Assembly: GCA_016212515.1 (NCBI GenBank)
Contig: JACRFZ010000031.1
Location: forward strand, 1 to 64,000
DNA from: Candidatus Melainabacteria bacterium
Lineage (GTDB): Bacteria; Cyanobacteriota; Vampirovibrionia; Obscuribacterales; Obscuribacteraceae
Direction: 5' to 3'
Length of the DNA: 64,000 nt
Of the stretch, positions 9,150 through 17,401 are shown in pieces. The notes beneath the pieces are model-generated. The model was given only the letters and a program-made list of their open reading frames with translations, was not told the DNA's origin and searched no databases. The position numbers and the translations under genes were made by a program. Numbering within the stretch: the first letter of the stretch is position 1; each line of letters starts with the position of its first letter.

Positions 9150-10247
9150 TCAGTGCTGATGCAGATGATGGGTGTCGGGAAAGTGAGCATGACTGTGCTC
9201 TAAGGCTTCATGGCGGTGAACGTGGCTGTGCTTGACCTTGGCGCCTGCTTCCACCTGAAAGCCGAACTCATGCTCATGATCGTGGTGTTCGTCATCGCCA
9301 TGGGTATGCACGTGGTCATGCTCGATGGCCTCATGCTTATGGCTGTGCTCATGAACTTCCGTCAGATGCAGCCAGAGTCCCAGGGCCATGAGCAGGGCGG
9401 CTCCCAGAAAGAGCAGACCAACCGACTCATGCAGAATGACAATGGAAAGCACGGCACCCACGAAGGGAGCCGTGGCAAAGTAGGCGCCGGTGCGAGCCGT
9501 GGCAATATGACGCAGGGCCAAAACGAAGAGCACCAGACTGACGCCATAGCCGATGAAGCCGATGCTGAGGGCCCAGGCAAGGGTGGCCGGCGGTGGCAGC
9601 AGGGCTCCCTTGTAGAAAATAGCCAGAGCTATGTTGACCGTACCGGCGAGCAAACCCTTGAACCAGGCTGTTTTGACGGCATCGGCGTTGGCTACTTTTC
9701 TGGTCAGGTTGTTGTCTATGCCCCAGGCCAGACAGGCTCCTGTCACCAGCCAGGCACCGCGCGAGAATTCCAGGGTTTCACCGGAGTCCATGGAAAGCAG
9801 AATACCGCCTCCTACGATGGCGAACATGCCCAGGACAATGCGGCGGTCGCAGTTTTCCTTGAAGACCAGCCAGGCTAGAAGGGCTGTAAATACGCCTTCC
9901 AGATTGAGCAGGAGCGAAGCCGTTGTCGCTTTCAAGCTGACCAGACCGAGCATCAGCAATACGGGGGCGACCATGCCGCCGCATATGGTGGCACCAAGCA
10001 ACCATTTCCAGTCGCTTTTAGCCAGTGGGGCTTCCTGCCGTTTGCCACGCCCGGCACTGACCAGAAGAAAAACAGACAGGCCAAGGCTGGAGCCAAAGTA
10101 GAAAAGTCCGGCCAATAAAACCGGGTCCAGTCGACTTTGCTCTATTAAGCCTTTGGCCAGGGGCGTAGTCAGCCCGAAGAAAAGAGCGGCCAGCAGGGCG
10201 TAGACAACTCCCTGGGCCGGCATCTTAGTTTTAGTATTTGCTTCCAT
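9150..10247 (-). CDS. EamA/DMT-superfamily permease with a His-rich C-terminal tail
   Basis: 365 residues with about ten hydrophobic helices in two homologous halves, the layout of the drug/metabolite transporter (EamA) family; the N-terminal motif GLTTPLAKGLI and the repeated GLVSLKATTASLLLNLEGVF pattern fit. Such proteins export amino acids, nucleosides, metabolites or drugs. Unusually, the last 70 residues are extremely His-rich (runs such as HEHSHKHEAIEHDHVHTHG), resembling the metal-binding loops of CDF and ZIP zinc transporters, so the cargo or its regulation may involve Zn, Ni or Co. The start ATG is preceded by AGGTG. Substrate assignment is inference. Confidence 0.82.
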   Translation of the reverse strand: MEANTKTKMPAQGVVYALLAALFFGLTTPLAKGLIEQSRLDPVLLAGLFYFGSSLGLSVFLLVSAGRGKRQEAPLAKSDWKWLLGATICGGMVAPVLLMLGLVSLKATTASLLLNLEGVFTALLAWLVFKENCDRRIVLGMFAIVGGGILLSMDSGETLEFSRGAWLVTGACLAWGIDNNLTRKVANADAVKTAWFKGLLAGTVNIALAIFYKGALLPPPATLAWALSIGFIGYGVSLVLFVLALRHIATARTGAYFATAPFVGAVLSIVILHESVGLLFLGAALLMALGLWLHLTEVHEHSHKHEAIEHDHVHTHGDDEHHDHEHEFGFQVEAGAKVKHSHVHRHEALEHSHAHFPDTHHLHQH

Positions 10248-10279
10248 GGTGATTCACCTCTGACTTCCCAGTTATAGCA

Positions 10280-10792
10280 TTAGTGGTTGAAGGCGTAGCG
10301 GTTGACCCAGGCTATGGCCATTGCCGAAACGACAAAGACCAGGTGCACCGCTACAAGTTTTATCAGTTCATCCGAGCTGACATTTTCGGCATTGACGAAG
10401 GCTTCCAGAAGGTGAATGCTGGACACGCCTAAAATGGACATGCTCAGCTTCACCTTGAGAGCGCCGGGATCGATGTGTCCGAGCCATTTCAGGTTGGGCA
10501 GGTAAGACACAGCGTTTGGATCTTCTTCATAGCTGCCGCTGATGAACAGCACATAGCCGCCGATCATGGTCATGACGATCAGGTGGCTGACCATTATCAC
10601 ATCGAGCAAGTGCAGCACGGTGATGAGGATCTGGCTGTCAGTGTATGAGAGTGAGTGGGCTACCAGTTCGGCGGCATGCACCAGAAAGCGCACACCATAG
10701 ACCAGTAGAGTCAGTAAAAGTCCCAGGTACATTGGCAAAAGCAAAAGTCTGCCGCCAAAAATTATTTTTTCGAACCGTTTGTTCATGATCAT
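10280..10792 (-). CDS. UPF0114 (YqhA-type) inner-membrane protein
   Basis: 170 residues matching the UPF0114/YqhA family in layout: a short basic N-terminus (NKRFEKIIFGGR), a first hydrophobic helix, a second around LHLLDVIMVSHLIVMTMIGGYVLFI, a loop with the typical W-L-x-x-I-D-P-G-x-L-K-x-K-L sequence, a third helix with SSIHLLEAF, and a fourth at the C-terminus. The family is widespread but its biochemical role is unknown. Two ATGs two codons apart are possible starts. The promoter region carries two palindromes with GAAC/GTTC ends (10816-10863), suggesting specific regulation. Confidence 0.85.
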   Translation of the reverse strand: MIMNKRFEKIIFGGRLLLLPMYLGLLLTLLVYGVRFLVHAAELVAHSLSYTDSQILITVLHLLDVIMVSHLIVMTMIGGYVLFISGSYEEDPNAVSYLPNLKWLGHIDPGALKVKLSMSILGVSSIHLLEAFVNAENVSSDELIKLVAVHLVFVVSAMAIAWVNRYAFNH

Positions 10793-10815
10793 TCCAAAGT
10801 TGTTGTGAAGTGCAC

Positions 10816-10863
10816 GAACACCGCGGTGTTCGCATTCGATTTGTGAACTAGAACTGCAGTTCG
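10816..10863. promoter_or_regulatory. Pair of palindromes upstream of the UPF0114 gene
   Basis: CGAACACCGCGGTGTTCG at 10816-10833 is a perfect 18-bp palindrome; GAACTGCAGTTC at 10852-10863 is a perfect 12-bp one. Both share GAAC/GTTC ends and lie 24 and 60 bases before the start codon, with centres 33 bp apart. They are probable operator sites. The second fits GAAC-N4-GTTC, the general shape of a Gram-positive LexA box; the first does not (N8). Confidence 0.5.
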
Positions 10864-10931
10864 ATATCTTTAACCAGGCTATATGGCTCTCAATCTGAAA
10901 GCACCTTGGTCATTGAGCTCGGGCCGGTCTC

Positions 10932-11348
10932 TCAGCAGGTTTTGAAGGAGACCTTGTAGGCAACATTTTCAGAGACCTTTTCAGAAATCTTTTCAGAAAT
11001 CTTTCCAGAGACCTTTCCAGAAACCGTGTCGGAAGCTTTATCGGCGACCTTGATAGAACCTGTGTAGGTTTGACTGCCGTCGCTGAAGCTTACCTTGCCT
11101 TCTGCTGAGGCTGAATTGGGCTTGAAGCGCACGATGGTGGGCTGGTTGTAGGTGACGGTGAGGTCGCCTGTCACTTCCAGGTTCAACTTGTCGCTGCTCA
11201 CACCGCAAAGATGACTGATAGAGACCTGAACCTCGCCGTCTTCAGGAATCTCCATTTCAAAATTGTTTTTCTCTTTTGCTTTAATTTCGTAACCGGTGGC
11301 AAAGCAATTGCCGCCTGTTTTCTTTGTGTGGCGAATGCTGACGTACAT
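10932..11348 (-). CDS. Small protein with Ser-Glu-Lys-Val repeat tail
   Basis: About 138 residues, starting at the ATG at 11348, which has AGGAG seven bases upstream; the frame extends further but without support. No signal peptide. The first 85 residues look like a beta-rich domain (NNFEMEIPEDGEVQVSISHL, then DLTVTYNQPTIVRFKP). The C-terminal 35 residues are built from four-residue units (S-G-K-V, S-E-K-I, S-E-K-V) encoded by a 12-bp tandem repeat, and the protein ends in Cys. No family recognised. Confidence 0.6.
   Translation of the reverse strand: MYVSIRHTKKTGGNCFATGYEIKAKEKNNFEMEIPEDGEVQVSISHLCGVSSDKLNLEVTGDLTVTYNQPTIVRFKPNSASAEGKVSFSDGSQTYTGSIKVADKASDTVSGKVSGKISEKISEKVSENVAYKVSFKTC
10966..11025. 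repeat. Five tandem 12-bp repeats inside a coding region
   Basis: Five consecutive 12-mers of the form TTTTCAGAAATC with one to three changes each, in frame with the minus-strand gene and coding for Ser-Glu-Lys-Ile/Val units. Such a run can change copy number by slippage without shifting the frame. Confidence 0.75.
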
Positions 11349-12061
11349 TTGACGCTCCTCATTTGGGTTGGTTTGCGCTCTTAAAAGGGGCAAAGTTGAA
11401 TGAAATTGGACTAAACGAAGAAAGATCAACGAGCTTGCGCTGATGGTGGAAAAACATAAGGCCCCTCCCGCCTGCAGACAGTACACGCAGGTAAGAAGAG
11501 CGATTAAGTAAGGCTTGGTATTGGTAGTAGAGAGATTCCAGAAATTCAAATGAAAATAGATAGTTTCAATATGCCTGAATCTTTGACTGGTAACAATCTC
11601 TTTGAAACTATTCTTGGCCTTTGTCAGGTAGCGACCGCTCAGGTCGTCTGGCGGCGCTCTTAGTGTACTGGTCGCACTTGCGCATAGCGGCCTGATCATG
11701 GTTTGCCGTTGTCACCAGGGGAGGTGGCACCAAGATGAGAGGGAGTTATTCTTTCGCGGCGGTGGAAGCACATCGCCCTTCACCAATGGCTGCCGACGGT
11801 GAAGAACTATCCGGTCGGAGCGGTCTTGCTGCTTGAGGCAACCCGCAAGAGTCTCTTGCGTCCATGGCAGGAAAGGCCTGCCTGGTCTCAGCTCGCGCTA
11901 GGCAGGCAGCCATTACTAAAGAAGCTTTTTTCCGAGAGTCCCTTTGCAAAAAAAAACGGGTGACTATACTAAAAGCTGTAATAAATGGTGACCAAAAAAA
12001 TGACTAACACTGAGTTCAGGTGGGAGAGACGGGTAGCTAAAGCTACCCGCCTCCGGTCTGG
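11349..12061. other. 713-base non-coding region with several stem-loops
   Basis: No convincing gene. Inverted repeats cluster in it: TTCACC/GGTGAA (11779-11784/11798-11803), CGCAAGAG/CTCTTGCG (11844-11851/11853-11860), GCCTGCCT/AGGCAGGC (11876-11883/11900-11907) and a 9-bp hairpin at 12030-12049. The middle part could be a structured RNA, but I recognise none of the known families. A minus-strand TATAGT lies near 11963. Confidence 0.4.
12030..12049 (-). terminator. Hairpin after the polytopic membrane protein gene
   Basis: Arms CGGGTAGCT and AGCTACCCG (9 bp, loop of two) only 13 bases past the stop codon of the gene ending at 12062. It has no T-run, so it may be a weak terminator or an mRNA 3' stabiliser. 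Confidence 0.5.
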
Positions 12062-13291
12062 TTAGGTCATGCTCCAGATGAAGTACTGCGGATGGCTATT
12101 GGCAAAGCCCACCACGAAGTAGAGGAAGAGTGCCAAGCCCAGGAAGGACCAGGCCCAGCCGATGCCTTTCCAGGGAATTTCGTAGTACTTTTCCAGCAGG
12201 TAGAGCACAAAGAAAGTGCCGCCTACGCCAAGCAAACCGCCGATGTGAAAAGCATTGCCCAGGTAGAAAGCAGCAATGCCGGAGATGATGGTAACGACCT
12301 GCAACTGCACGTAGTTCTCTTTTGAATACCATTTGCTCGACATAATCAGTAAGCCGAGGAAGTAGACGAAGGCTCCCATAAAGATGGCGCCTGTTTCGAA
12401 AATCGCCATAGGTCCGGTCATGTTGCCGCTCAGCTTGAGGGCCACATAGAGACCAAGAATGATGAGCGATGAAACTACCGATTTGGGAATCTGTTTCTCA
12501 CTTTCCCAACCCAGAGCGACGCAGCCCGGCATGGTGATGACGGAGAAGCCCATGGCTGCTTGCAGGGCGATAACGGCAGCGAAGGCCAGGACATGGGGAA
12601 TGCCGGCAGCCGGATAGATGCTGTTGTAGAAACAGGCAATTAAGCCCCAGGCAACTGTGCAGAGCCCGAACATGACCACCGGAAAATCAAAGAAGCCCGG
12701 ACCCATGCGTGATGTACGACCACCCTGGACTTCGAAGTGCAGTCCTCGGGTTAATGCGATACAGCCGGCCAGTGCCAGGGCACCAGGTATGGCGAACCAG
12801 AGCGGCTCCACGGAAACTGCACCGATGTGGAACGGTTGCCAGAGGTAGCCGCTGAAAAGTAAGAGCGCCGTGCCTCCATAGGCCATCATCTCGTAGGCTG
12901 TGGGCGGTATCTGCTCCAGGAAGTCCTTGAAGTAGAAGGCCACGAGCCCGAGGACGCCGAGCAGAAATAATATGCCGGCAAAGACAACCACGGTATTCCA
13001 GAAGGTACCAAGACCTTCGGTACTAACCTCGCTTTTGACCAGGGCGTGCAATTCAGCCGCTGTCACGTCGTGTCCGACGATGGCTTTGGCGGCATCGGTG
13101 TACAGTTTGCCGGCCACAACAGCTTGCTCGGCAGAAAGCACCTGTTTGTCCTGTAACTCCTGTACGGTGTAAAGCTTGGCGTCAAGGACTTGCAGTGAGT
13201 CCAGTTGTTTATCGGTGAACTGTCCGGCAAAGCTAATAGCCGGCATGAGGATGAAGAGCAAGGCTAGCAAGCCTGTAAGTGTTTTTCGCAT
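12062..13291 (-). CDS. Polytopic membrane protein of unknown function
   Basis: 409 residues: a cleavable signal peptide (residues 1-22, ending SFAG), an exported helical domain of about 75 residues (FTDKQLDSLQVLDAKLYTVQ), then about nine hydrophobic helices to the C-terminus. The membrane part has conserved-looking Gly, Trp and His residues (YLWQPFHIGAV, GNAFHIGGLLGVGG) but I recognise no family. It is the last gene of the minus-strand beta-oxidation cluster, 128 bases after the FadJ-like gene and separated from it by two large inverted repeats, so co-transcription is uncertain. A role in lipid or fatty-acid uptake would suit the context but is not shown. Confidence 0.7.
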   Translation of the reverse strand: MRKTLTGLLALLFILMPAISFAGQFTDKQLDSLQVLDAKLYTVQELQDKQVLSAEQAVVAGKLYTDAAKAIVGHDVTAAELHALVKSEVSTEGLGTFWNTVVVFAGILFLLGVLGLVAFYFKDFLEQIPPTAYEMMAYGGTALLLFSGYLWQPFHIGAVSVEPLWFAIPGALALAGCIALTRGLHFEVQGGRTSRMGPGFFDFPVVMFGLCTVAWGLIACFYNSIYPAAGIPHVLAFAAVIALQAAMGFSVITMPGCVALGWESEKQIPKSVVSSLIILGLYVALKLSGNMTGPMAIFETGAIFMGAFVYFLGLLIMSSKWYSKENYVQLQVVTIISGIAAFYLGNAFHIGGLLGVGGTFFVLYLLEKYYEIPWKGIGWAWSFLGLALFLYFVVGFANSHPQYFIWSMT

Positions 13292-13321
13292 GGAAGTTGC
13301 CTCATAGTTGAATTTGAGGGT

Positions 13322-13361
13322 GGGAGAAAGGCTTGGCTCTTTGCCGAAACACCTTTCTCCC
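13322..13361. repeat. 10-bp inverted repeat in the leader of the membrane protein gene
   Basis: GGGAGAAAGG (13322-13331) and CCTTTCTCCC (13352-13361) with a 20-base spacer that itself holds GGC/GCC. It could form a strong hairpin in the mRNA about 30 bases before the start codon at 13291. Confidence 0.6.
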
Positions 13362-13384
13362 TTAGCCTGTGGGTCTTTAGGTCA

Positions 13385-13409
13385 AGACCGGTGGTGTTAG
13401 CACCGGTCT
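13385..13409 (-). terminator. Hairpin after the FadJ-like gene
   Basis: AGACCGGTG (13385-13393) and CACCGGTCT (13401-13409), 9 bp with a 7-base loop, 11 bases after the stop codon. Few Ts follow it, so termination may be partial. Confidence 0.5.
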
Positions 13410-13419
13410 CGGGTTTGCT

Positions 13420-15849
13420 TTAAGCGGGATAGATGTTGCCGCGTCTTTCAGCAAGCTCGGTCAGGTACTGACAGGGCTCGAAGTTTTTGCGCCAGCTCTG
13501 ACCGTTTGCCGCACTGCCGTGACCGATGTCGCTCATCAGGTCAAAGAAGGTCTTGCTGCCCCGTTGGTCGATATGGCGCAGCGGTCCGCCCAGAGAGGCA
13601 GTGAAGCCGGTGCTGATCACGAAGGCCAGGTCAAGCAGGAAGGGCTCGTCCACGACACCGGCGGCAAGTACGCGCACAGCTTCGCTTTCGATGGCGCCCA
13701 CCAGAATCTCCTGAATGGCTTCCGTGGACATGCTGTACTGACCCAGTGTAGGAGCCAGTTGACGCAGCACAGGGTTGAACACCGCTTCCCGTTTGGCGCC
13801 GCCGGTCAATTTCTCTACACGAGATTTGACCAGACCGCGAGCCGGTTTGGCTACCTTCAGAACCTTTTCACCCTGCCATTTGTAGAAGCCCATACCGGTC
13901 TTGCGACCCAGTTCACCGGCTGCTACCAGGGCAGAGATTAGATCGTTTTCAGGCAGCGCCAGCCGTTCTCCGTGGGCAGCGCCCAGGGTTTTGGCGACGC
14001 TCAAGACCACGTCGAGACCGACGTAATCCATCAGTTCTACCGGACCCATGGGCATGCCGAAAGCTTTCATGGCTTTGTCGATGGCCTCGGGAGAGACACC
14101 CATGGAAAGCAGGTGGGCGGTGACCAGAAGTTCCACGCCCAAAATGGCGTTGACGATGAAGCCCGGGTAGTCCTTGCAGGGCAGGGCAATTTTGCCCATG
14201 GCGCCCACAAGAGCAATGGATGTGGCCACGGTTTCCTGGCTGGTGTGCTCGGTGCCCGGCAACTCCACACCCAGCATGCGGCTGACCGGGTTGAAGAAGT
14301 GCATGCCGCTGAAGCGCTCTTTGTATTTGACCCCTTCCGCCAGGCTGTTCAAAGAGAGGGCGGAGGTGTTGGAGAAGATGAAGTACGGTGCCTCTCTGCC
14401 GGCTTCTTCCATGGCCTGGTCGATGGCGGCATAGCATTTCAGCTTGAGGTCAATGCGCTCGGGAATGGCTTCGATGATGGCATCGCAGCAAGCCAGCGCA
14501 CTGTAGCTGGTGGCAGTGCTGATCTTGGCCAGGCAAGCCTGGGTGGCTGCTTGACCTTCTTCGCTCTTGCCGAACTGTGCTTCGGCCAGGGTTTTGATAT
14601 GACCCATGGCGGCTTTCAGGTAGTCGTCCGAGACGTCTACCAGTACCACCGCTTCGATTTCAGCGGAGGCTGCCGAAACAAAGGCGATTTCGCGGCCCAT
14701 GATGCCGGAGCCGATGATGCCCAGGCATTTGACCGGGTAGGCTTCGGCGCCGCTGGCTAGTCTTTTGACGCGTTTGCGGTCCAGGAAGATGTCCACCAGA
14801 TTGTGGGATTCATTGCCCTGGGTCATGTTGGCGAAGACTGCCGATTCGTACTCAAGGGCCTTATCCAGAGGCATGTCGAGCATCTTCAAGGTGGCAGCCG
14901 CCGCCGTCGCCGGTGCCGAGTAACCGCGTGAGAGGGCTTTCACCGTGCCTACAGTGGCGCTGACCGGATAGCCGCGCAAAGCTTTGCCGAGGCGCTCTTT
15001 GAAAGAGCCCGGTTTGCCTTTCAGGTTGAGCAATTTGCCCACGGCTTTTTCCACTGGCGATGCGCTTTTGCCTTTGCTCGCCGCTTTATTGCTTGCTGGG
15101 GGCTTGACCGCCGGTTGACGCAGGGCCAGGGCTTCGGCGCGGGCAAAGAGGGTTTCGCTTTTGGTCACTTCATCCACCAGACCGAGGCGCCAGGCTTCCA
15201 TGGCACCGACATCGGAGCCGGTGGTGACCATTTTCAGGGCTTCGCTGGTGTCGATGAGGCGAGGCAGCAGCACGGCACCGCCATAGCCGGGCATCAGACC
15301 CAGGCGCACTTCCGGCAGAGCCAAGGCTACACGGGGATTGTCGGAGGCGATGCGATTGGTGCACCAGAGGGCAAGCTCCATGCCGGCACCTTTGCAGGGA
15401 CCGTCGATAGCCGCTACCACAGGCACATTCAAGGCATGGATTTTCTTGAAAATGCTTTTCGCCGTGCCCAGAAGTTCATAGACGGAGGCGGCGGAACCTT
15501 CTTGCAGGGCGTCGATTTCACCGATATCGGCACCGGCGATGAAGTCTCCCGCTTTGGGTGAAGCAATGACCAGCCCTTTCAGGGTGGTGTCGGTGGCCAG
15601 CCAGTCGAGAATGGTGCCCAGTTCGTAGACCGCTGCAATTTTGAAGAGGGTGACTTTACCGGGCACATTCACCCAGAGAAACTTGACGCCGGAGGCTTTG
15701 GTTTCGATGGTGAAGTAGGTGGTCTCAGGAGGATTGGCCGGGCTGACTGCGGCAGTGGTTGCTTTATTGACCATGCAGCCGCAGTCTTCTTGTCCTTGAT
15801 GTCCTTGATGTCCTTGACCTTGATTCAGGGTTTCAGTACTAGTGTTCAT
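13420..15849 (-). CDS. fadJ: Enoyl-CoA hydratase / 3-hydroxyacyl-CoA dehydrogenase (FadJ/FadB-like)
   Basis: An 809-residue multifunctional beta-oxidation enzyme. Residues 45-250 are the crotonase domain with the oxyanion segment FIAGADIGEI and both acid residues (Glu in KGAGMELAL and in LPEVRLG). A basic Ala/Lys linker follows. From about residue 375 comes the NAD-binding motif GIIGSGIMG and the dehydrogenase signature around MHFFNPVSRMLGVEL. It hydrates trans-2-enoyl-CoA and oxidises the 3-hydroxyacyl-CoA. Length is slightly above E. coli FadJ (about 714). A Gln/Gly/His-rich head with CGC precedes the first domain. It lies 55 bases downstream of the thiolase gene, same strand, surely one operon. 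FadB versus FadJ type cannot be separated by eye. Confidence 0.93.
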   Translation of the reverse strand: MNTSTETLNQGQGHQGHQGQEDCGCMVNKATTAAVSPANPPETTYFTIETKASGVKFLWVNVPGKVTLFKIAAVYELGTILDWLATDTTLKGLVIASPKAGDFIAGADIGEIDALQEGSAASVYELLGTAKSIFKKIHALNVPVVAAIDGPCKGAGMELALWCTNRIASDNPRVALALPEVRLGLMPGYGGAVLLPRLIDTSEALKMVTTGSDVGAMEAWRLGLVDEVTKSETLFARAEALALRQPAVKPPASNKAASKGKSASPVEKAVGKLLNLKGKPGSFKERLGKALRGYPVSATVGTVKALSRGYSAPATAAAATLKMLDMPLDKALEYESAVFANMTQGNESHNLVDIFLDRKRVKRLASGAEAYPVKCLGIIGSGIMGREIAFVSAASAEIEAVVLVDVSDDYLKAAMGHIKTLAEAQFGKSEEGQAATQACLAKISTATSYSALACCDAIIEAIPERIDLKLKCYAAIDQAMEEAGREAPYFIFSNTSALSLNSLAEGVKYKERFSGMHFFNPVSRMLGVELPGTEHTSQETVATSIALVGAMGKIALPCKDYPGFIVNAILGVELLVTAHLLSMGVSPEAIDKAMKAFGMPMGPVELMDYVGLDVVLSVAKTLGAAHGERLALPENDLISALVAAGELGRKTGMGFYKWQGEKVLKVAKPARGLVKSRVEKLTGGAKREAVFNPVLRQLAPTLGQYSMSTEAIQEILVGAIESEAVRVLAAGVVDEPFLLDLAFVISTGFTASLGGPLRHIDQRGSKTFFDLMSDIGHGSAANGQSWRKNFEPCQYLTELAERRGNIYPA

Positions 15850-15904
15850 GAGTTTATCTCGCGTGTTGAGGTTGAAAAATCTGGTCGGGCTTGGGTGACG
15901 GGTT

Positions 15905-17188
15905 TCAGCGGTAAGCCTTGATCAGAGTGGCTGCGCCCATGCCGCCGCCCACGCAGAGCGTGGCTACGACCAGTTCGTAGTCCTTTTCCTTGAGTTCCAG
16001 GGCGCCGGTGCCGATGATGCGGGCGCCGGTCATGCCCAGGGGATGGCTGAGAGAAACGCCGCCGCCGTTGTGGTTGACCTTCTCGATATCGATGCCCAGT
16101 CTCTTGATGCAAGCAAGAGCCTGAGCGGCGAAAGCTTCATTGATCTCCCAGTAGTTGATGTCGGAGACTGTCAGGTTATGTCTTGCCAGCAAGTCGTTGA
16201 CGGCGCCGACAGGACCAAGACCCATGGAAACAGCGTGGCGAGCCGAAAAGGTAACGTCCACCAGTTCAGCCAGAGGCACGATACCCAGTCTTGCCGCCAT
16301 TTCTTCCGTGCAGAGCACCAGCGCACCGGCTCCGTCGCCCATACCGCTGGCGTTACCGGCGGTGACTACGCGGCTTCTGGCCTGCTCAGGCAAGCCTGCC
16401 AGGGCCGTCATGTCGGTTTTGCGAGGGAATTCGTCGGTGGCCACCACGCCCACGCCGGGAATGACCAGGGGTTCGATTTCCCGGGCCAGGCGACCGTTCT
16501 TGATGGCAGTGAGAGCCAGAGACTGTGAGCGATTTGCGAAATAATCCGCTTGCTCTCTGGTGATGCCGCACAGGTCGGCTACGATCTGGGCCGTTTTGAT
16601 CATGTTCAAAACGGAAGGGTCTTTGGCTTGTTTGAGCGGTCCCAGACCACTGTCGGCCAGACCGAAGAACGGCAGCGGACCGTAGGTCTTGAAGAACTTG
16701 CGCAAGAATTTAGGTGCTTTCGTGGTCAACCAGCGGTTCATGCCTTTATAGCGGGCATGACCGGAGACAATCAGGGGCGGCAAAGACATTGACTCGACGC
16801 CCACAGCCAGACCCAGTTCGGCTTCGCCGTTTTTGATGGCGGCAAAGACGGCATGGGCGGCGTTCATGCCCGATGCGCATTGCTGTTGAATGGTGTAAGC
16901 GCTGATGCTGTCCGGTAGACCGGCTTTCTGCATGGCGATACGAGCCGTATTGGGCTCGAAATAGCTTTGCACGGCGTGGCCGGCTACCACCAGGTCAATT
17001 AATCCGGCTTCTTTGATGGAGGCGCGTTTGACGGCGCTTCTCAGGGCATGGGCTGCCAGATCTGAGGCTTCCAGCCGGGAAAGTTTGCCGCCGACTTTAC
17101 CGATGGGGGTGCGCACATAGGCGCCGATTAGGACTTTGCGTGCTGAGCCGGTATTTTCGGCATTTGATGAAGTGTCTGAAGTAGTCAT
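15905..17188 (-). CDS. fadI: 3-ketoacyl-CoA thiolase / acetyl-CoA acyltransferase
   Basis: A 427-residue thiolase. The acylated Cys lies in IQQQCASGMNAAHAV, the His of the second site in NHNGGGVSLSHPLGMTGAR, and the C-terminal catalytic Cys in LCVGGGMGAATLIKAYR. It cleaves 3-ketoacyl-CoA with CoA to release acetyl-CoA, the last step of each beta-oxidation round. Length and the partner FadJ-like gene right downstream fit FadI/FadA; a biosynthetic acetoacetyl-CoA thiolase is less likely given the context. The N-terminus carries about 18 extra Ser/Thr/Asn-rich residues. The 213-base space before it holds two long inverted repeats. Confidence 0.93.
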   Translation of the reverse strand: MTTSDTSSNAENTGSARKVLIGAYVRTPIGKVGGKLSRLEASDLAAHALRSAVKRASIKEAGLIDLVVAGHAVQSYFEPNTARIAMQKAGLPDSISAYTIQQQCASGMNAAHAVFAAIKNGEAELGLAVGVESMSLPPLIVSGHARYKGMNRWLTTKAPKFLRKFFKTYGPLPFFGLADSGLGPLKQAKDPSVLNMIKTAQIVADLCGITREQADYFANRSQSLALTAIKNGRLAREIEPLVIPGVGVVATDEFPRKTDMTALAGLPEQARSRVVTAGNASGMGDGAGALVLCTEEMAARLGIVPLAELVDVTFSARHAVSMGLGPVGAVNDLLARHNLTVSDINYWEINEAFAAQALACIKRLGIDIEKVNHNGGGVSLSHPLGMTGARIIGTGALELKEKDYELVVATLCVGGGMGAATLIKAYR

Positions 17189-17219
17189 TTGGAACCTCGT
17201 CAGGTTTTGTCGGTTAGAA

Positions 17220-17270
17220 AAGAGAGCTCTTTCGCTTCCCGGGACATCCCAGGAGAGATTGAGCTCTCTT
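17220..17270. repeat. Inverted repeat AAGAGAGCTC/GAGCTCTCTT upstream of the thiolase gene
   Basis: Perfect 10-bp arms at 17220-17229 and 17261-17270 with 31 bases between, about 30 bases before the thiolase start codon (17188). It may act as an mRNA hairpin controlling expression within the operon, or as a DNA-binding site. Confidence 0.6.
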
Positions 17271-17276
17271 CGGTTG

Positions 17277-17330
17277 CTGCAGACTGCGGCAAGCGCATGG
17301 CTATGCCATTGCCGGCCCTTCAGTCTGCAG
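17277..17330. repeat. Second inverted repeat CTGCAGACTG/CAGTCTGCAG
   Basis: Perfect 10-bp arms at 17277-17286 and 17321-17330; the 34-base spacer includes a smaller inverted repeat (ATGGC/GCCAT). It lies directly next to the previous repeat, so the 213-base gap between acyl-CoA dehydrogenase and thiolase is mostly secondary structure. Confidence 0.6.
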
Positions 17331-17401
17331 GTGCGGTGTGTGTGCTATCTGCAATTGGCGCCGACCGTGGGCCGGTGCCAGGAGCGAGAGCGGCAGCGGG
17401 C

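Noticed and set aside
10816-10833. Calling the 18-bp palindrome a LexA box
   Set aside because: The GAAC and GTTC halves are separated by eight bases instead of four; only the neighbouring 12-bp palindrome has the right spacing.
11349-11699. N-terminal extension of the Ser-Glu-Lys-Val repeat protein
   Set aside because: A strong AGGAG site precedes the ATG at 11348, and the upstream peptide has no domain character.
11746-11949. 67-codon minus-strand open frame
   Set aside because: Its sequence is dominated by the inverted repeats; codon use and composition are unlike neighbours.
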